A DNA stretch of 7,714 bases from Butyrivibrio sp. (GCA_017996845.1 JAGOGF010000118.1:1-7714), one strand, 5' to 3'. Shown: positions 1 through 4,752, counted from the first letter of the stretch. Made by a program: numbers and translations. The notes: generated by a model from the letters alone, not told the origin.

Positions 1-341
1 TGTCTATTATTATTGCGTACAGTTTACTGCGTAAACTGCATTATTTACTCTGTGCTTAACTCGTTATCACTCAAACTCTGTCATACATATTTGTTTCTGA
101 GTGTATATCATTGATATTTACGTTAAATTCAGTTCACTTCTGTACGCATTCTACATATTCTACATATTTCCCGGAGATTTTGTTGTCATTTTGTTGTCAC
201 GCTGTGACAACATTGCTAAAACCAGTAACACCATCACTATGACCTGTGACAACATTATTATGACTTCTACAAAAGAATAAAGCAAGAGCAATTATCAGTT
301 TTCATCATAACAATTATCAACAAACCATCGATTTTCAGTAT
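1..341. other. Non-coding left flank rich in repeats, no convincing gene
   Basis: I see no credible protein gene here. The stretch lies downstream of the terminator of the DUF6462 gene and holds several short symmetric sequences. These are an 8-bp inverted repeat CAGTTTAC-TGC-GTAAACTG (20-38), a 13-bp palindrome ATATCA-T-TGATAT (105-117), and a 9-bp tandem duplication of TTCTACATA (149-166). TGCGTACAG (14-22) recurs inverted as CTGTACGCA (140-148). The cluster of TTGTCA-type repeats at 177-256 is listed separately. Because the nearest gene encodes an excisionase-like protein, an attachment site or recombinase-binding region is a reasonable guess. No integrase gene is present inside the window to support it. 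Confidence 0.5.
177..256. repeat. Cluster of TTGTCA/TGACAA direct and inverted repeats
   Basis: Two tandem 11-bp copies of ATTTTGTTGTC occupy 177-198. The second runs into a perfect 9-bp inverted repeat, TGTTGTCAC (192-200), GCT, GTGACAACA (204-212). CTGTGACAACATT at 202-214 is repeated exactly at 244-256, 42 bp away (about four helical turns). That makes four copies of a TTGTCA-type half-site within 80 bp, two in each orientation. This is typical of a multi-site protein-binding region: repressor operator, iteron or recombinase arm sites. The bound protein cannot be named from the sequence. Confidence 0.6.
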
Positions 342-373
342 AAAAAAGCACTGCCAATTACAGCAATGCTTTT
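342..373 (-). terminator. Rho-independent terminator after the DUF6462 gene
   Basis: On the minus strand AGCATTGC pairs with GCAGTGCT (8 bp, one U-G wobble) around an 8-nt loop. It is preceded by AAAA and followed by TTTTTT. The hairpin starts about 30 nt past the stop codon of the DUF6462 gene. It is a standard intrinsic terminator for the sigma-like/DUF6462 operon. The A-run on the other side of the stem could also allow some termination in the plus direction. Confidence 0.8.
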
Positions 374-404
374 CACGTACAATACCCATTTTCTTTTTTT
401 AATT

Positions 405-614
405 TCATTCCACTGCAAACTGCTCCAGATACTTCTCAAACTTATCGCAGTTCACAAGAGCCAGCTTTCCGATCTTATATACTGCCTTCGCTTCATGCGC
501 CATCTCCTGAAACTTGGTAAGACCAATGCTGTATAGCTCCGCACCTTCTCTGTACCGCACATACTTTTTCGTTCTTGCTGCAGGATCCTTTACTTCTATC
601 TCTCTGTACCCCAT
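405..614 (-). CDS. DUF6462 family protein, excisionase-like DNA-binding protein
   Basis: A 69-residue soluble protein. Its VRYREGAELYSIGLTKFQEM segment (about residues 19-38), followed by AKAVYKIGKLALVN and a terminal FEKYLEQF, matches my recollection of the DUF6462 family. That family consists of small winged-helix/MerR-like excisionase-type proteins common in Lachnospiraceae mobile elements. Such proteins are thought to bind DNA near recombination sites or act as small regulators, but no function is proven for this one. The start is well supported: GGAGGAG at 623-629 lies 8 nt before the ATG. The gene begins 2 nt after the stop of the upstream sigma-like gene, so the two are co-transcribed and probably translationally coupled. 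A terminator follows at 342-373. An Xis role is inferred only from family and context, since no integrase is visible. Confidence 0.8.
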   Translation of the reverse strand: MGYREIEVKDPAARTKKYVRYREGAELYSIGLTKFQEMAHEAKAVYKIGKLALVNCDKFEKYLEQFAVE

Positions 615-616
615 GA

Positions 617-1207
617 TCAGTTCTCCTCCTCATATATGCAGTACTTATTTGCTAATGAATTTGCTGCGTCTTTTCTGACTTTCGTGCGGATTCTTGTAAT
701 TTTTACTGCTGCAGATTCATACAGAATGCCTGCTTCATCTGCAATGTCCCGTAAGCTCTTCTCGTATGTGAGATATGGTAACAGCAGTTTCTGTTCCGTC
801 GGTTTCAATGTATGGATCACATCTACCAGAATAGAATAATCCTCACGCATATCTTCAATAATTTCTGCCTCACGGAGATGCCATTCCGGACAATCCGTAT
901 CTTTCAATTCTTTTTCCACATTGCCTAACTCAAACGCTCTGTCCAACATAATGTTTTCTGTCGCCTCTTCTGATGTCGGATCACCCTTATGAGAGTTCTG
1001 CACCCGGATCCCGGCATCTCCCATCGCAATCTTACGGTTGTATCTGCGCTCTGCCTTGATGGTTCTTTTCAATGAATGCTCACATCTGTCAACAATACAG
1101 ATAAACACTGCAAAATTCCCGAGGATATATTTTGCCTTCTTATCTGGCTCTGCTTTTATATAATTTCTTAATACACTTCTGAATGAAGTAGTAGCTTCTG
1201 GCTGCAT
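617..1207 (-). CDS. Sigma-70 region 4-like helix-turn-helix protein
   Basis: With the start chosen here the product has 196 residues. The C-terminal third (about residues 133-182; LKPTEQKLLLPYLTYEKSL, then RDIADEAGILYESAAVKITR) has the pattern of sigma-70 region 4: a first helix ending in a leucine-rich stretch, then the helix-turn-helix that would contact a -35 element. The N-terminal part is charged and largely helical, and I do not recognise a region 2, so it may be a phage-type late regulator or partial sigma factor rather than a complete one. The frame is open up to an ATG at 1285. However, GGGAGGA at 1213-1219, 5 nt before the ATG at 1207, decides for the internal start; the ATG at 1285 has only a weak AAG-type site. 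The gene is followed after 2 nt by the DUF6462 gene. Symmetric sequences upstream (1244-1418) point to tight transcriptional control, perhaps by the neighbouring XRE protein. Confidence 0.75.
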   Translation of the reverse strand: MQPEATTSFRSVLRNYIKAEPDKKAKYILGNFAVFICIVDRCEHSLKRTIKAERRYNRKIAMGDAGIRVQNSHKGDPTSEEATENIMLDRAFELGNVEKELKDTDCPEWHLREAEIIEDMREDYSILVDVIHTLKPTEQKLLLPYLTYEKSLRDIADEAGILYESAAVKITRIRTKVRKDAANSLANKYCIYEEEN

Positions 1208-1243
1208 CTCGTTCCTCCCTGACAATGAGAATTGATCTGTCAC

Positions 1244-1264
1244 CGAAGCCCGCGCGCTGCTTCG
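1244..1264 (-). promoter_or_regulatory. Hairpin in the leader of the sigma-like gene
   Basis: CGAAGC and GCTTCG form a 6-bp GC-rich stem around a 9-nt loop, ending 24 nt upstream of the ribosome binding site at 1213-1219. It lies between the two possible starts of the sigma-like gene. It could modulate translation or simply be leader structure; no known riboswitch is recognised. Confidence 0.3.
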
Positions 1265-1300
1265 TAACTTCCTTACATGCTTCATAATAATTCATAATGC

Positions 1301-1358
1301 TCTGCGGTACGATATCGCAGATGACACGTAATACCTTGGAAACGTGTCAATATGACAC
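1301..1358. promoter_or_regulatory. Overlapping inverted repeats, probable operator of the sigma-like operon
   Basis: Three symmetric elements lie end to end. TCTGCG/CGCAGA is at 1301-1321 with a 9-bp spacer. GACACGT (1323-1329) pairs with ACGTGTC (1342-1348). GTGTCA-ATA-TGACAC is a perfect 15-bp dyad at 1344-1358 that shares a half-site with the previous pair, so three TGTCA half-sites occur in 35 bp. A weak promoter is possible just upstream on the minus strand (TTGCAA at 1386-1391, TATTAG at 1365-1370, 15-bp spacer), which would place the start point inside the dyad. The placement suits repression of the sigma-like/DUF6462 operon. Confidence 0.5.
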
Positions 1359-1386
1359 ATTTGGCTAATATGTAATTGAATTCGGT

Positions 1387-1418
1387 TGCAATGTGAAATG
1401 CAATTAAAAGCGATTGCA
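1387..1418. promoter_or_regulatory. Three TGCAAT boxes between the XRE and sigma-like genes
   Basis: TGCAAT occurs at 1387-1392 and 1399-1404, spaced 12 bp, and inverted as ATTGCA at 1413-1418. The last two form a 6-bp inverted repeat with an 8-bp spacer. They lie just past the stop codon of the XRE gene and upstream of the sigma-like operon. They may be binding sites for the XRE protein or an activator; this is inferred from position only. Confidence 0.35.
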
Positions 1419-1431
1419 CTTTATAACTAAT

Positions 1432-1773
1432 TTAAATGGATTCCAGTTCTAATACTGCCTGCAGCTGCGTGAGCACTGCCTTCTTTCCAGCTTCTGTCTT
1501 CACTTTCCTGATCAGACCCATTGCCCCTTCTATAAAAGCATCTTCTGTTTCCATTCCATTCAGCAGATAATCCGTTGTAGTCTGCAGTTCCCGTGCTATA
1601 GCAATGGCAAGTTCTCCGGATAATCCACGGCGATTCGTCTCATAGGAAGAGATACTGGCACGATTCTCCAGATGTAGTCTCTCTGCCAATTCTTCCTGCC
1701 GCATTCCGATTTGCTTTCTCAGGTATTTGATCCTTCCGCCGACTGTTGCCGTTTCCATCTCATTCTTTTTCAT
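1432..1773 (-). CDS. XRE-family helix-turn-helix transcriptional regulator
   Basis: A 113-residue protein with a standard N-terminal XRE/Cro-CI helix-turn-helix over about residues 14-70. GGRIKYLRKQIGMRQEELAE leads into the recognition region ASISSYETNRRGLSGELAIA, followed by the usual ARELQTTTDYLLNG ending. The remaining 40 residues are helical and probably serve dimerisation, and no peptidase or metal-binding domain is seen. I chose the ATG at 1773 because GGAAAGG (1782-1788) lies 8 nt before it; a GTG at 1782 in the same frame overlaps that site. It is probably a DNA-binding repressor of neighbouring mobile-element genes, with the symmetric boxes at 1301-1418 as candidate targets. The first start-proximal bases overlap a non-ATG frame that I regard as spurious. 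Confidence 0.85.
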   Translation of the reverse strand: MKKNEMETATVGGRIKYLRKQIGMRQEELAERLHLENRASISSYETNRRGLSGELAIAIARELQTTTDYLLNGMETEDAFIEGAMGLIRKVKTEAGKKAVLTQLQAVLELESI

Positions 1774-1853
1774 TTTCTGCACCTTTCCGGCGCCTTAAGC
1801 GGAAGCTGATCCGTAAAAAAGTGCAGAATGTCTCAAACTCATATTTTTCTGAT

Positions 1854-1946
1854 AAAAAAGCACAAAAATAAGAGCCTGCAAAATGAACACTATCACACCT
1901 GATGAAACGCATTGTTCCATAGGTATAGCTTCCGTTTTGCAGGCTC
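1854..1946 (-). terminator. Long inverted repeat with T-rich tail, terminator or structured RNA
   Basis: GAGCCTGCAAAA (1872-1883) and TTTTGCAGGCTC (1935-1946) are a perfect 12-bp inverted repeat, extendable by about 5 bp past one bulged base. Inside, on the minus strand, GAACA pairs with TGTTC and ATCA with TGAT around GGTG, giving a nested, compact fold of about 75 nt. Downstream on the minus strand the stem runs into TTATTTTT and then a TTTTTT run (1854-1871). It lies after the zinc-ribbon gene and before the XRE gene, so it can act as a terminator. The long structured loop is unusual for a plain terminator and suggests a small RNA. Confidence 0.45.
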
Positions 1947-1990
1947 CTTATGACTCTTATGTTCAAATACAGCTCTTATCACAAACTCTT

Positions 1991-2058
1991 GATTTCCAGA
2001 CGATGTCCGTAAGTTACTTCTACGGTTATCCGCCAGTCCGACACTCTCCCTGGAAATC
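1991..2058 (-). ncRNA. Candidate structured RNA element, 9-bp closing stem with inner hairpin
   Basis: GATTTCCAG (1991-1999) and CTGGAAATC (2050-2058) form a perfect 9-bp closing stem. Inside it, CCGTA (2007-2011) pairs with TACGG (2021-2025), and AAGT/ACTT adds symmetry in that loop. No ORF with a ribosome binding site covers it. It begins about 30 nt after the stop of the zinc-ribbon gene and is followed 45 nt on by the 1872-1946 structure, so the two may be parts of one RNA of about 200 nt transcribed on the minus strand. I do not recognise it as a known riboswitch, and the strand assignment is by context. Confidence 0.3.
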
Positions 2059-2086
2059 TCAATCCTATTCAATTATAAAACTGTTA

Positions 2087-2365
2087 TTATTTGTGCTTTG
2101 CACTCAATTCCTGATTTGTATCCTTTTTCTTTGACAAATATGAGAAATAGCTCATCTCTCTTGCTTTCAACTTATAATCAGGTTCTGCTTCACCTTTTCT
2201 CTCTGATTCGAAAACAACTACCTTTCCATTTTTAATGGAGACTACCATGTTCCTCCCACAGCCCGGGCAGATCTGCTCCGACTGAGCAATCACTGCCTCC
2301 TGCAGAAATGCCCCACACTTAATGCAGAAAGCAAGATTTGAATCCTTTCTTTCGATATTGCTCAC
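2087..2365 (-). CDS. Small zinc-ribbon protein of unknown function
   Basis: A 92-residue protein with two CxxC knuckles, CIKC (residues 14-17) and CPGC (33-36), 15 residues apart, as expected for a zinc ribbon. The C-terminal half is charged (ESERKGEAEPDYKLKAR) and ends in a lysine-rich tail. I do not recognise a specific family; similar small cysteine-pair proteins are frequent in Firmicute conjugative elements, where most are uncharacterised. The start is set at a GTG (2363-2365) because GGAGGA (2374-2379) lies 8 nt before it. The frame stays open to an ATG at 2467, giving 126 residues with an N-terminal FDFPWIRMRVHRMFFVWRN stretch. That ATG has no clear ribosome binding site, so the longer form is less likely but not excluded. 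The gene appears monocistronic, flanked by structured DNA on both sides. Confidence 0.6.
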   Translation of the reverse strand: MSNIERKDSNLAFCIKCGAFLQEAVIAQSEQICPGCGRNMVVSIKNGKVVVFESERKGEAEPDYKLKAREMSYFSYLSKKKDTNQELSAKHK

Positions 2366-2495
2366 CAATGAATTCCTCCAGACAAAAAACATTCTGTGCA
2401 CTCTCATTCGGATCCAAGGGAAATCAAAACCGTTGATGAGTTCCTCTACAGACAAGTTCCGATGCATGGATAAGTCATGCTGCCTGCAGATTCAG

Positions 2496-2552
2496 TAACA
2501 TTATGATGTGAATGTTATGAATTGCTCCGTTGCAAAGCAACTCCCGCAATTC
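2496..2552. repeat. Two adjacent hairpins, one nested
   Basis: TAACATT (2496-2502) and AATGTTA (2511-2517) form a 7-bp inverted repeat. One base further, GAATTGC (2519-2525) pairs with GCAATTC (2546-2552), enclosing a second perfect stem GTTGC/GCAAC (2529-2541) with loop AAA and nearly symmetric internal loops TCC/TCCC. The region lies between lexA-like and zinc-ribbon genes and contains no ORF. Stacked hairpins of this type occur in RNA leaders and in transfer or replication origins; which applies here cannot be decided from sequence. Confidence 0.45.
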
Positions 2553-2609
2553 TAAAATCATTCGGAATCCGCTCTATTAGCTACTTCCTCATGATTTTAC
2601 GTGTCCAGG

Positions 2610-2648
2610 GTCAAAACGCTTTTCCTGCAAGCAGGAACGCTTTTTGAC
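2610..2648 (-). terminator. Long hairpin downstream of the lexA-like gene
   Basis: Outer arms GTCAAAA (2610-2616) and TTTTGAC (2642-2648) enclose an inner stem TTCCTGC/GCAGGAA (2622-2637). The AACGCTTTT sequence is directly repeated around the inner stem (2615-2623 and 2636-2644). It begins about 40 nt after the stop codon of the lexA-like gene and very probably ends its transcript. The T-runs on both sides make it potentially bidirectional, though the tail on the minus strand is short. Confidence 0.6.
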
Positions 2649-2651
2649 TTT

Positions 2652-2665
2652 TGACACTTATGTCA
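2652..2665. promoter_or_regulatory. TGACA-CTTA-TGTCA dyad
   Basis: A 5-bp dyad, TGACA (2652-2656) and TGTCA (2661-2665), between the lexA-like stop codon and its terminator. It resembles the TGTCA-type dyads at 192-212 and 1344-1358. Its spacer is 4 bp instead of 3, so common recognition by one protein is uncertain. Confidence 0.3.
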
Positions 2666-2689
2666 CATTATTAAATTGTAACAGTGTTG

Positions 2690-3292
2690 CTATTCCAGAT
2701 CCTTGATCACCTTGACTGCGACCCCCTGAATCATGCAGGTCTTTACTATTATGTCAGTCATACTCTTATTCTCAGGATGCAATCGAATGCAATCATGTTC
2801 CTGATCCACAAAGAAACGCTTTAACGTATTCTCATTTCCCACCAGAGCAACAACAATCTGGCCTTCCTTAGCCTCTGACTGTTTACGAATCAAAACCAAA
2901 TCACCATCATCAATGCCGGCATCAATCATGGACTCTCCGTTTGCCCTTAAGAAATAAAATTCCCCCTTGCCAAATACTGAAACCGGCAGTGAAACAAACT
3001 CTTCTGCATACTCTTCCTCCAGTTGTGGGGCGCCGCAGGAAATCGAGCCTAAAAGTGCTACACTGGCCAACTCAATACTGGTTTTCTCGGTCTTGTCCGT
3101 AGTGATCTTTTCTCCATCATATCTGATCATGCCATTCTCTTTCATGGCAATCAGATACTTATAAGCAGTACCTCTGGCAATTCCGACTGTTTCAGCAATC
3201 TCTGTTGTAGAAGGTGAGTGGCGGTTTGTAATATAGTATTTTTCCACATAATCTTTAATAGAAGCCATAATGCCTTCTGATTTGTGTCTCAT
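2690..3292 (-). CDS. LexA-like self-cleaving repressor (S24 family)
   Basis: A 200-residue protein with LexA architecture. The N-terminal winged helix-turn-helix covers about residues 9-66 (SPSTTEIAETVGIARGTAYK as the helix-turn-helix), and the S24 peptidase-like domain covers about 78-198. The cleavage site is Cys86-Gly87 (GSISCGAPQ). The catalytic serine is Ser121 in ANGESMIDAGIDDGD, and the catalytic lysine is Lys158 in NTLKRF, so autocleavage should work. Cys-Gly is the bond cut in UmuD, whereas most LexA proteins use Ala-Gly. LexA-type repressors cleave themselves when RecA filaments form after DNA damage, releasing their target genes. The recognition helix differs from that of Bacillus subtilis LexA, and I see no canonical GAAC-N4-GTTC box nearby, so this may be an element-specific repressor. 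The start is supported by AAAGGAG (3299-3305), 6 nt before the ATG. The gene has its own promoter with overlapping inverted repeats, consistent with autoregulation. Confidence 0.9.
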   Translation of the reverse strand: MRHKSEGIMASIKDYVEKYYITNRHSPSTTEIAETVGIARGTAYKYLIAMKENGMIRYDGEKITTDKTEKTSIELASVALLGSISCGAPQLEEEYAEEFVSLPVSVFGKGEFYFLRANGESMIDAGIDDGDLVLIRKQSEAKEGQIVVALVGNENTLKRFFVDQEHDCIRLHPENKSMTDIIVKTCMIQGVAVKVIKDLE

Positions 3293-3309
3293 ACGCCGCT
3301 CCTTTCTAA

Positions 3310-3363
3310 AGGAAGCGCTTTGCTTCCTAAAGCAAAGTATATCATCATGAAGGATATTTTCAA
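3310..3363 (-). promoter_or_regulatory. Promoter and operator of the lexA-like gene
   Basis: On the minus strand TTGAAA (3358-3363) and TATACT (3336-3341), separated by 16 bp, form a good sigma-A-type promoter. Directly downstream are two overlapping dyads: CTTTGCTT-CCTA-AAGCAAAG (3318-3337) and AGGAAGC-GCTTT-GCTTCCT (3310-3328). They touch the -10 element and the start region, exactly where a repressor would block transcription. Autoregulation by the LexA-like protein is the simplest reading. Confidence 0.6.
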
Positions 3364-3380
3364 TTAGTTTTTTACCGAAT

Positions 3381-3416
3381 AAGACGAGCTGGCCAAAATT
3401 ATGGCCAGCTCATCTT
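3381..3416 (-). terminator. Strong hairpin downstream of the YhcG gene
   Basis: GAGCTGGCCA (3386-3395) and TGGCCAGCTC (3402-3411) are a perfect 10-bp inverted repeat around a 6-nt loop. AAGA/TCTT extend it to 15 bp, with the intervening pair a U-G wobble in the minus-strand RNA. It lies 61 nt after the YhcG stop codon and before the lexA-like promoter, so it separates the two transcription units. The minus-strand tail is not a pure T-run, so termination may be incomplete or need a factor. Confidence 0.65.
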
Positions 3417-3476
3417 GCTTTATCATTCCATTTTTTATTTGCTTATTTTAATACCGCGCATGCTGTATCACTCCCT

Positions 3477-4544
3477 TTATTTCCCAACATCGTTTAGTTC
3501 ACTCTCAATCTCTTCAATCGTCGGAAGACTTCCCTTAAACTCATCAGGTATCAGCTTGGATAATTGATATCCTGATACTCCTATCGGTTGACTTGAAGAC
3601 TCTAATGCATACTGTGCCTCTACACGATCCATATTTCTACATACCAGTAAACCAACTGTAGGATTCATATCCGCTGTTTTTATTTGATGGTTTACCGCTA
3701 CAATATAAGTACCTAGCTGTCCAGCATAAGAAGAATCAAAATCTGTGACTTTTACTTCCAGCACGACATAACATTTCATCGATATATTATAAAAAAGCAT
3801 ATCAATGAATTTTTCGGTCTCACCAACTTCTATTCTATATTCCCTACCTACAAAAGCAAAACCACTCCCAAGTTCCAAAAGGAATCTCGTAATGTTGTTC
3901 ATAAGAGCATCTTTCAGTTCTTTTTCATCATAAGATTCCCTGACTGAAAGGAAATCAAAATTATATGGATCCCTTGTTACTGCCTGTGCCAGATCACCTT
4001 GCAATGCCGGCAGCGTACTCTTAAAATTTGTTATAGCTTTGCCTTGTCTATCATAAAGATTTGTATCCAAAAAATTCAGAAGTACTGCTCTGGACCAGTT
4101 ATTCTCAATTGTCTTCTTTACATAGAAAAGCGCCTTCTGCTGATCATTTCTGCATGCATTTATAATTGCCACATGATGTCCCCAGGGAATATTAAAGATC
4201 ACCGACAATTCGTCTACAAACTGTTGACGATTCTCTGCATCTGAATACAGTTCAAAGAAATAGCGCATATATTTGAGATTTGTAACTGAAAAAGAATGAA
4301 CCGCAGGAAATACCTTCTGCAAATCCTCACTTACCGTCTTATAAAAAGCAGACCCGTACCCAAACTGATCACTTTTTTCTGCAATATCCCTACCAACGGC
4401 CCAGTAAAAATGAAGCATCTCAATATTTACTCTTACAGACGCTTTAATCTGACTCTTTTTAAATCTTTTGCAAATGGAGCTGATCCATTCCGTATATTCA
4501 GAATTATTCTTTATATCCACAATATTTGCAGCATCTTTTGCCAT
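3477..4544 (-). CDS. yhcG: YhcG/DUF1016 family PD-(D/E)XK nuclease-domain protein
   Basis: A 355-residue protein matching the YhcG family end to end. The DUF1016 N-terminal domain covers about residues 14-165 (NIEMLHFYWAVGRDI, then SVTNLKYMRYFFELY and IPWGHHVAII). The C-terminal PD-(D/E)XK nuclease-like domain covers about 190-345. The expected core is present: FVGREYRIEVG, Asp248 in FIDMLFYN, then Glu263 and Lys265 in VLEVK, followed by the family's YAGQLGTY segment. YhcG-type proteins are predicted DNA nucleases often found inside or beside type I restriction-modification and other defence loci; their biochemical role is not well established. No signal peptide or membrane segment is seen, so it should be cytoplasmic. 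The ribosome binding site is an atypical GGGGGGAA about 9-11 nt from the ATG, suggesting modest translation. The gene is probably the last of the Z1-WYL operon, 112 nt after the small ORF at 4657-4752. Confidence 0.9.
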   Translation of the reverse strand: MAKDAANIVDIKNNSEYTEWISSICKRFKKSQIKASVRVNIEMLHFYWAVGRDIAEKSDQFGYGSAFYKTVSEDLQKVFPAVHSFSVTNLKYMRYFFELYSDAENRQQFVDELSVIFNIPWGHHVAIINACRNDQQKALFYVKKTIENNWSRAVLLNFLDTNLYDRQGKAITNFKSTLPALQGDLAQAVTRDPYNFDFLSVRESYDEKELKDALMNNITRFLLELGSGFAFVGREYRIEVGETEKFIDMLFYNISMKCYVVLEVKVTDFDSSYAGQLGTYIVAVNHQIKTADMNPTVGLLVCRNMDRVEAQYALESSSQPIGVSGYQLSKLIPDEFKGSLPTIEEIESELNDVGK

Positions 4545-4621
4545 TTGTCACCATTCCCCCCATCTGTATATTTACCTGCTTAGTAACTTCATAATTACAT
4601 CTTCGATACATCTGTTAATCC

Positions 4622-4651
4622 GAAATAACTCTGTGATTCTTACGTTATTTC
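4622..4651 (-). promoter_or_regulatory. AT-rich hairpin between the WYL and YhcG genes
   Basis: GAAATAAC (4622-4629) and GTTATTTC (4644-4651) form a perfect 8-bp inverted repeat with a 14-nt loop, starting a few bases after the stop codon of the small ORF. There is no T-run after it on the minus strand, so it looks more like an RNA processing or attenuation site than a terminator. It could set a lower expression level for the YhcG nuclease. Confidence 0.3.
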
Positions 4652-4656
4652 CATGC

Positions 4657-4752
4657 TTATTTTATTGTCCACATCATAGTCACAGTATCATTTACCTCGA
4701 TATCATCCGGTTCAATGTCATAATCCTCACATGCTCCCACTAAATCCATCAT
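4657..4752 (-). CDS. Possible 31-residue acidic protein overlapping the WYL gene stop
   Basis: This small ORF starts at an ATG that overlaps the TGA of the WYL gene as ATGA, the classic arrangement for translational coupling. The product is very acidic in its middle (ACEDYDIEPDDIEVND) and ends in a hydrophobic TVTMMWTIK. I do not recognise a family. The composition looks protein-like rather than random, and the size and charge would fit a small inhibitor or DNA-mimic partner, but that is speculation. There is no separate strong ribosome binding site. Alternatives are a remnant of a larger gene's 3' end or a chance frame. The same frame is open upstream inside the WYL gene, but that part is a shadow. 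Confidence 0.35.
   Translation of the reverse strand: MMDLVGACEDYDIEPDDIEVNDTVTMMWTIK

Noticed and set aside
177..256. CRISPR array
   Set aside because: The repeats are only 9-13 bp, unevenly spaced and in both orientations, with no unique spacers of constant length and no cas gene nearby.
98..277. Decayed 3' end of an integrase gene in the left flank
   Set aside because: A minus-strand frame gives VVT-rich fragments but has an in-frame stop and no integrase motifs (no R-H-R-Y residues), so it cannot be supported.
1208..1285. N-terminal extension of the sigma-like protein from the ATG at 1285
   Set aside because: The strong GGGAGGA at 1213-1219 favours the ATG at 1207, and the extension region carries a GC-rich hairpin, fitting an untranslated leader.
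1760..1966. 68-residue minus-strand frame upstream of the XRE gene
   Set aside because: It begins at TTG without a ribosome binding site, crosses the long inverted repeat at 1872-1946, and its composition is not protein-like; the structure explains the sequence better.
1883..2134. 83-residue plus-strand frame over the structured region
   Set aside because: No ribosome binding site, it opposes all neighbouring genes, overlaps the zinc-ribbon gene end, and covers both hairpin elements.
2366..2467. 34-residue N-terminal extension of the zinc-ribbon protein
   Set aside because: The upstream ATG lacks a ribosome binding site, while GGAGGA sits at ideal distance from the internal GTG; kept only as an alternative.
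3999..4743. Plus-strand frames of 81-95 residues opposite YhcG
   Set aside because: Antisense to the conserved YhcG coding sequence; the hydrophobic composition is a by-product of the opposite strand's codons.
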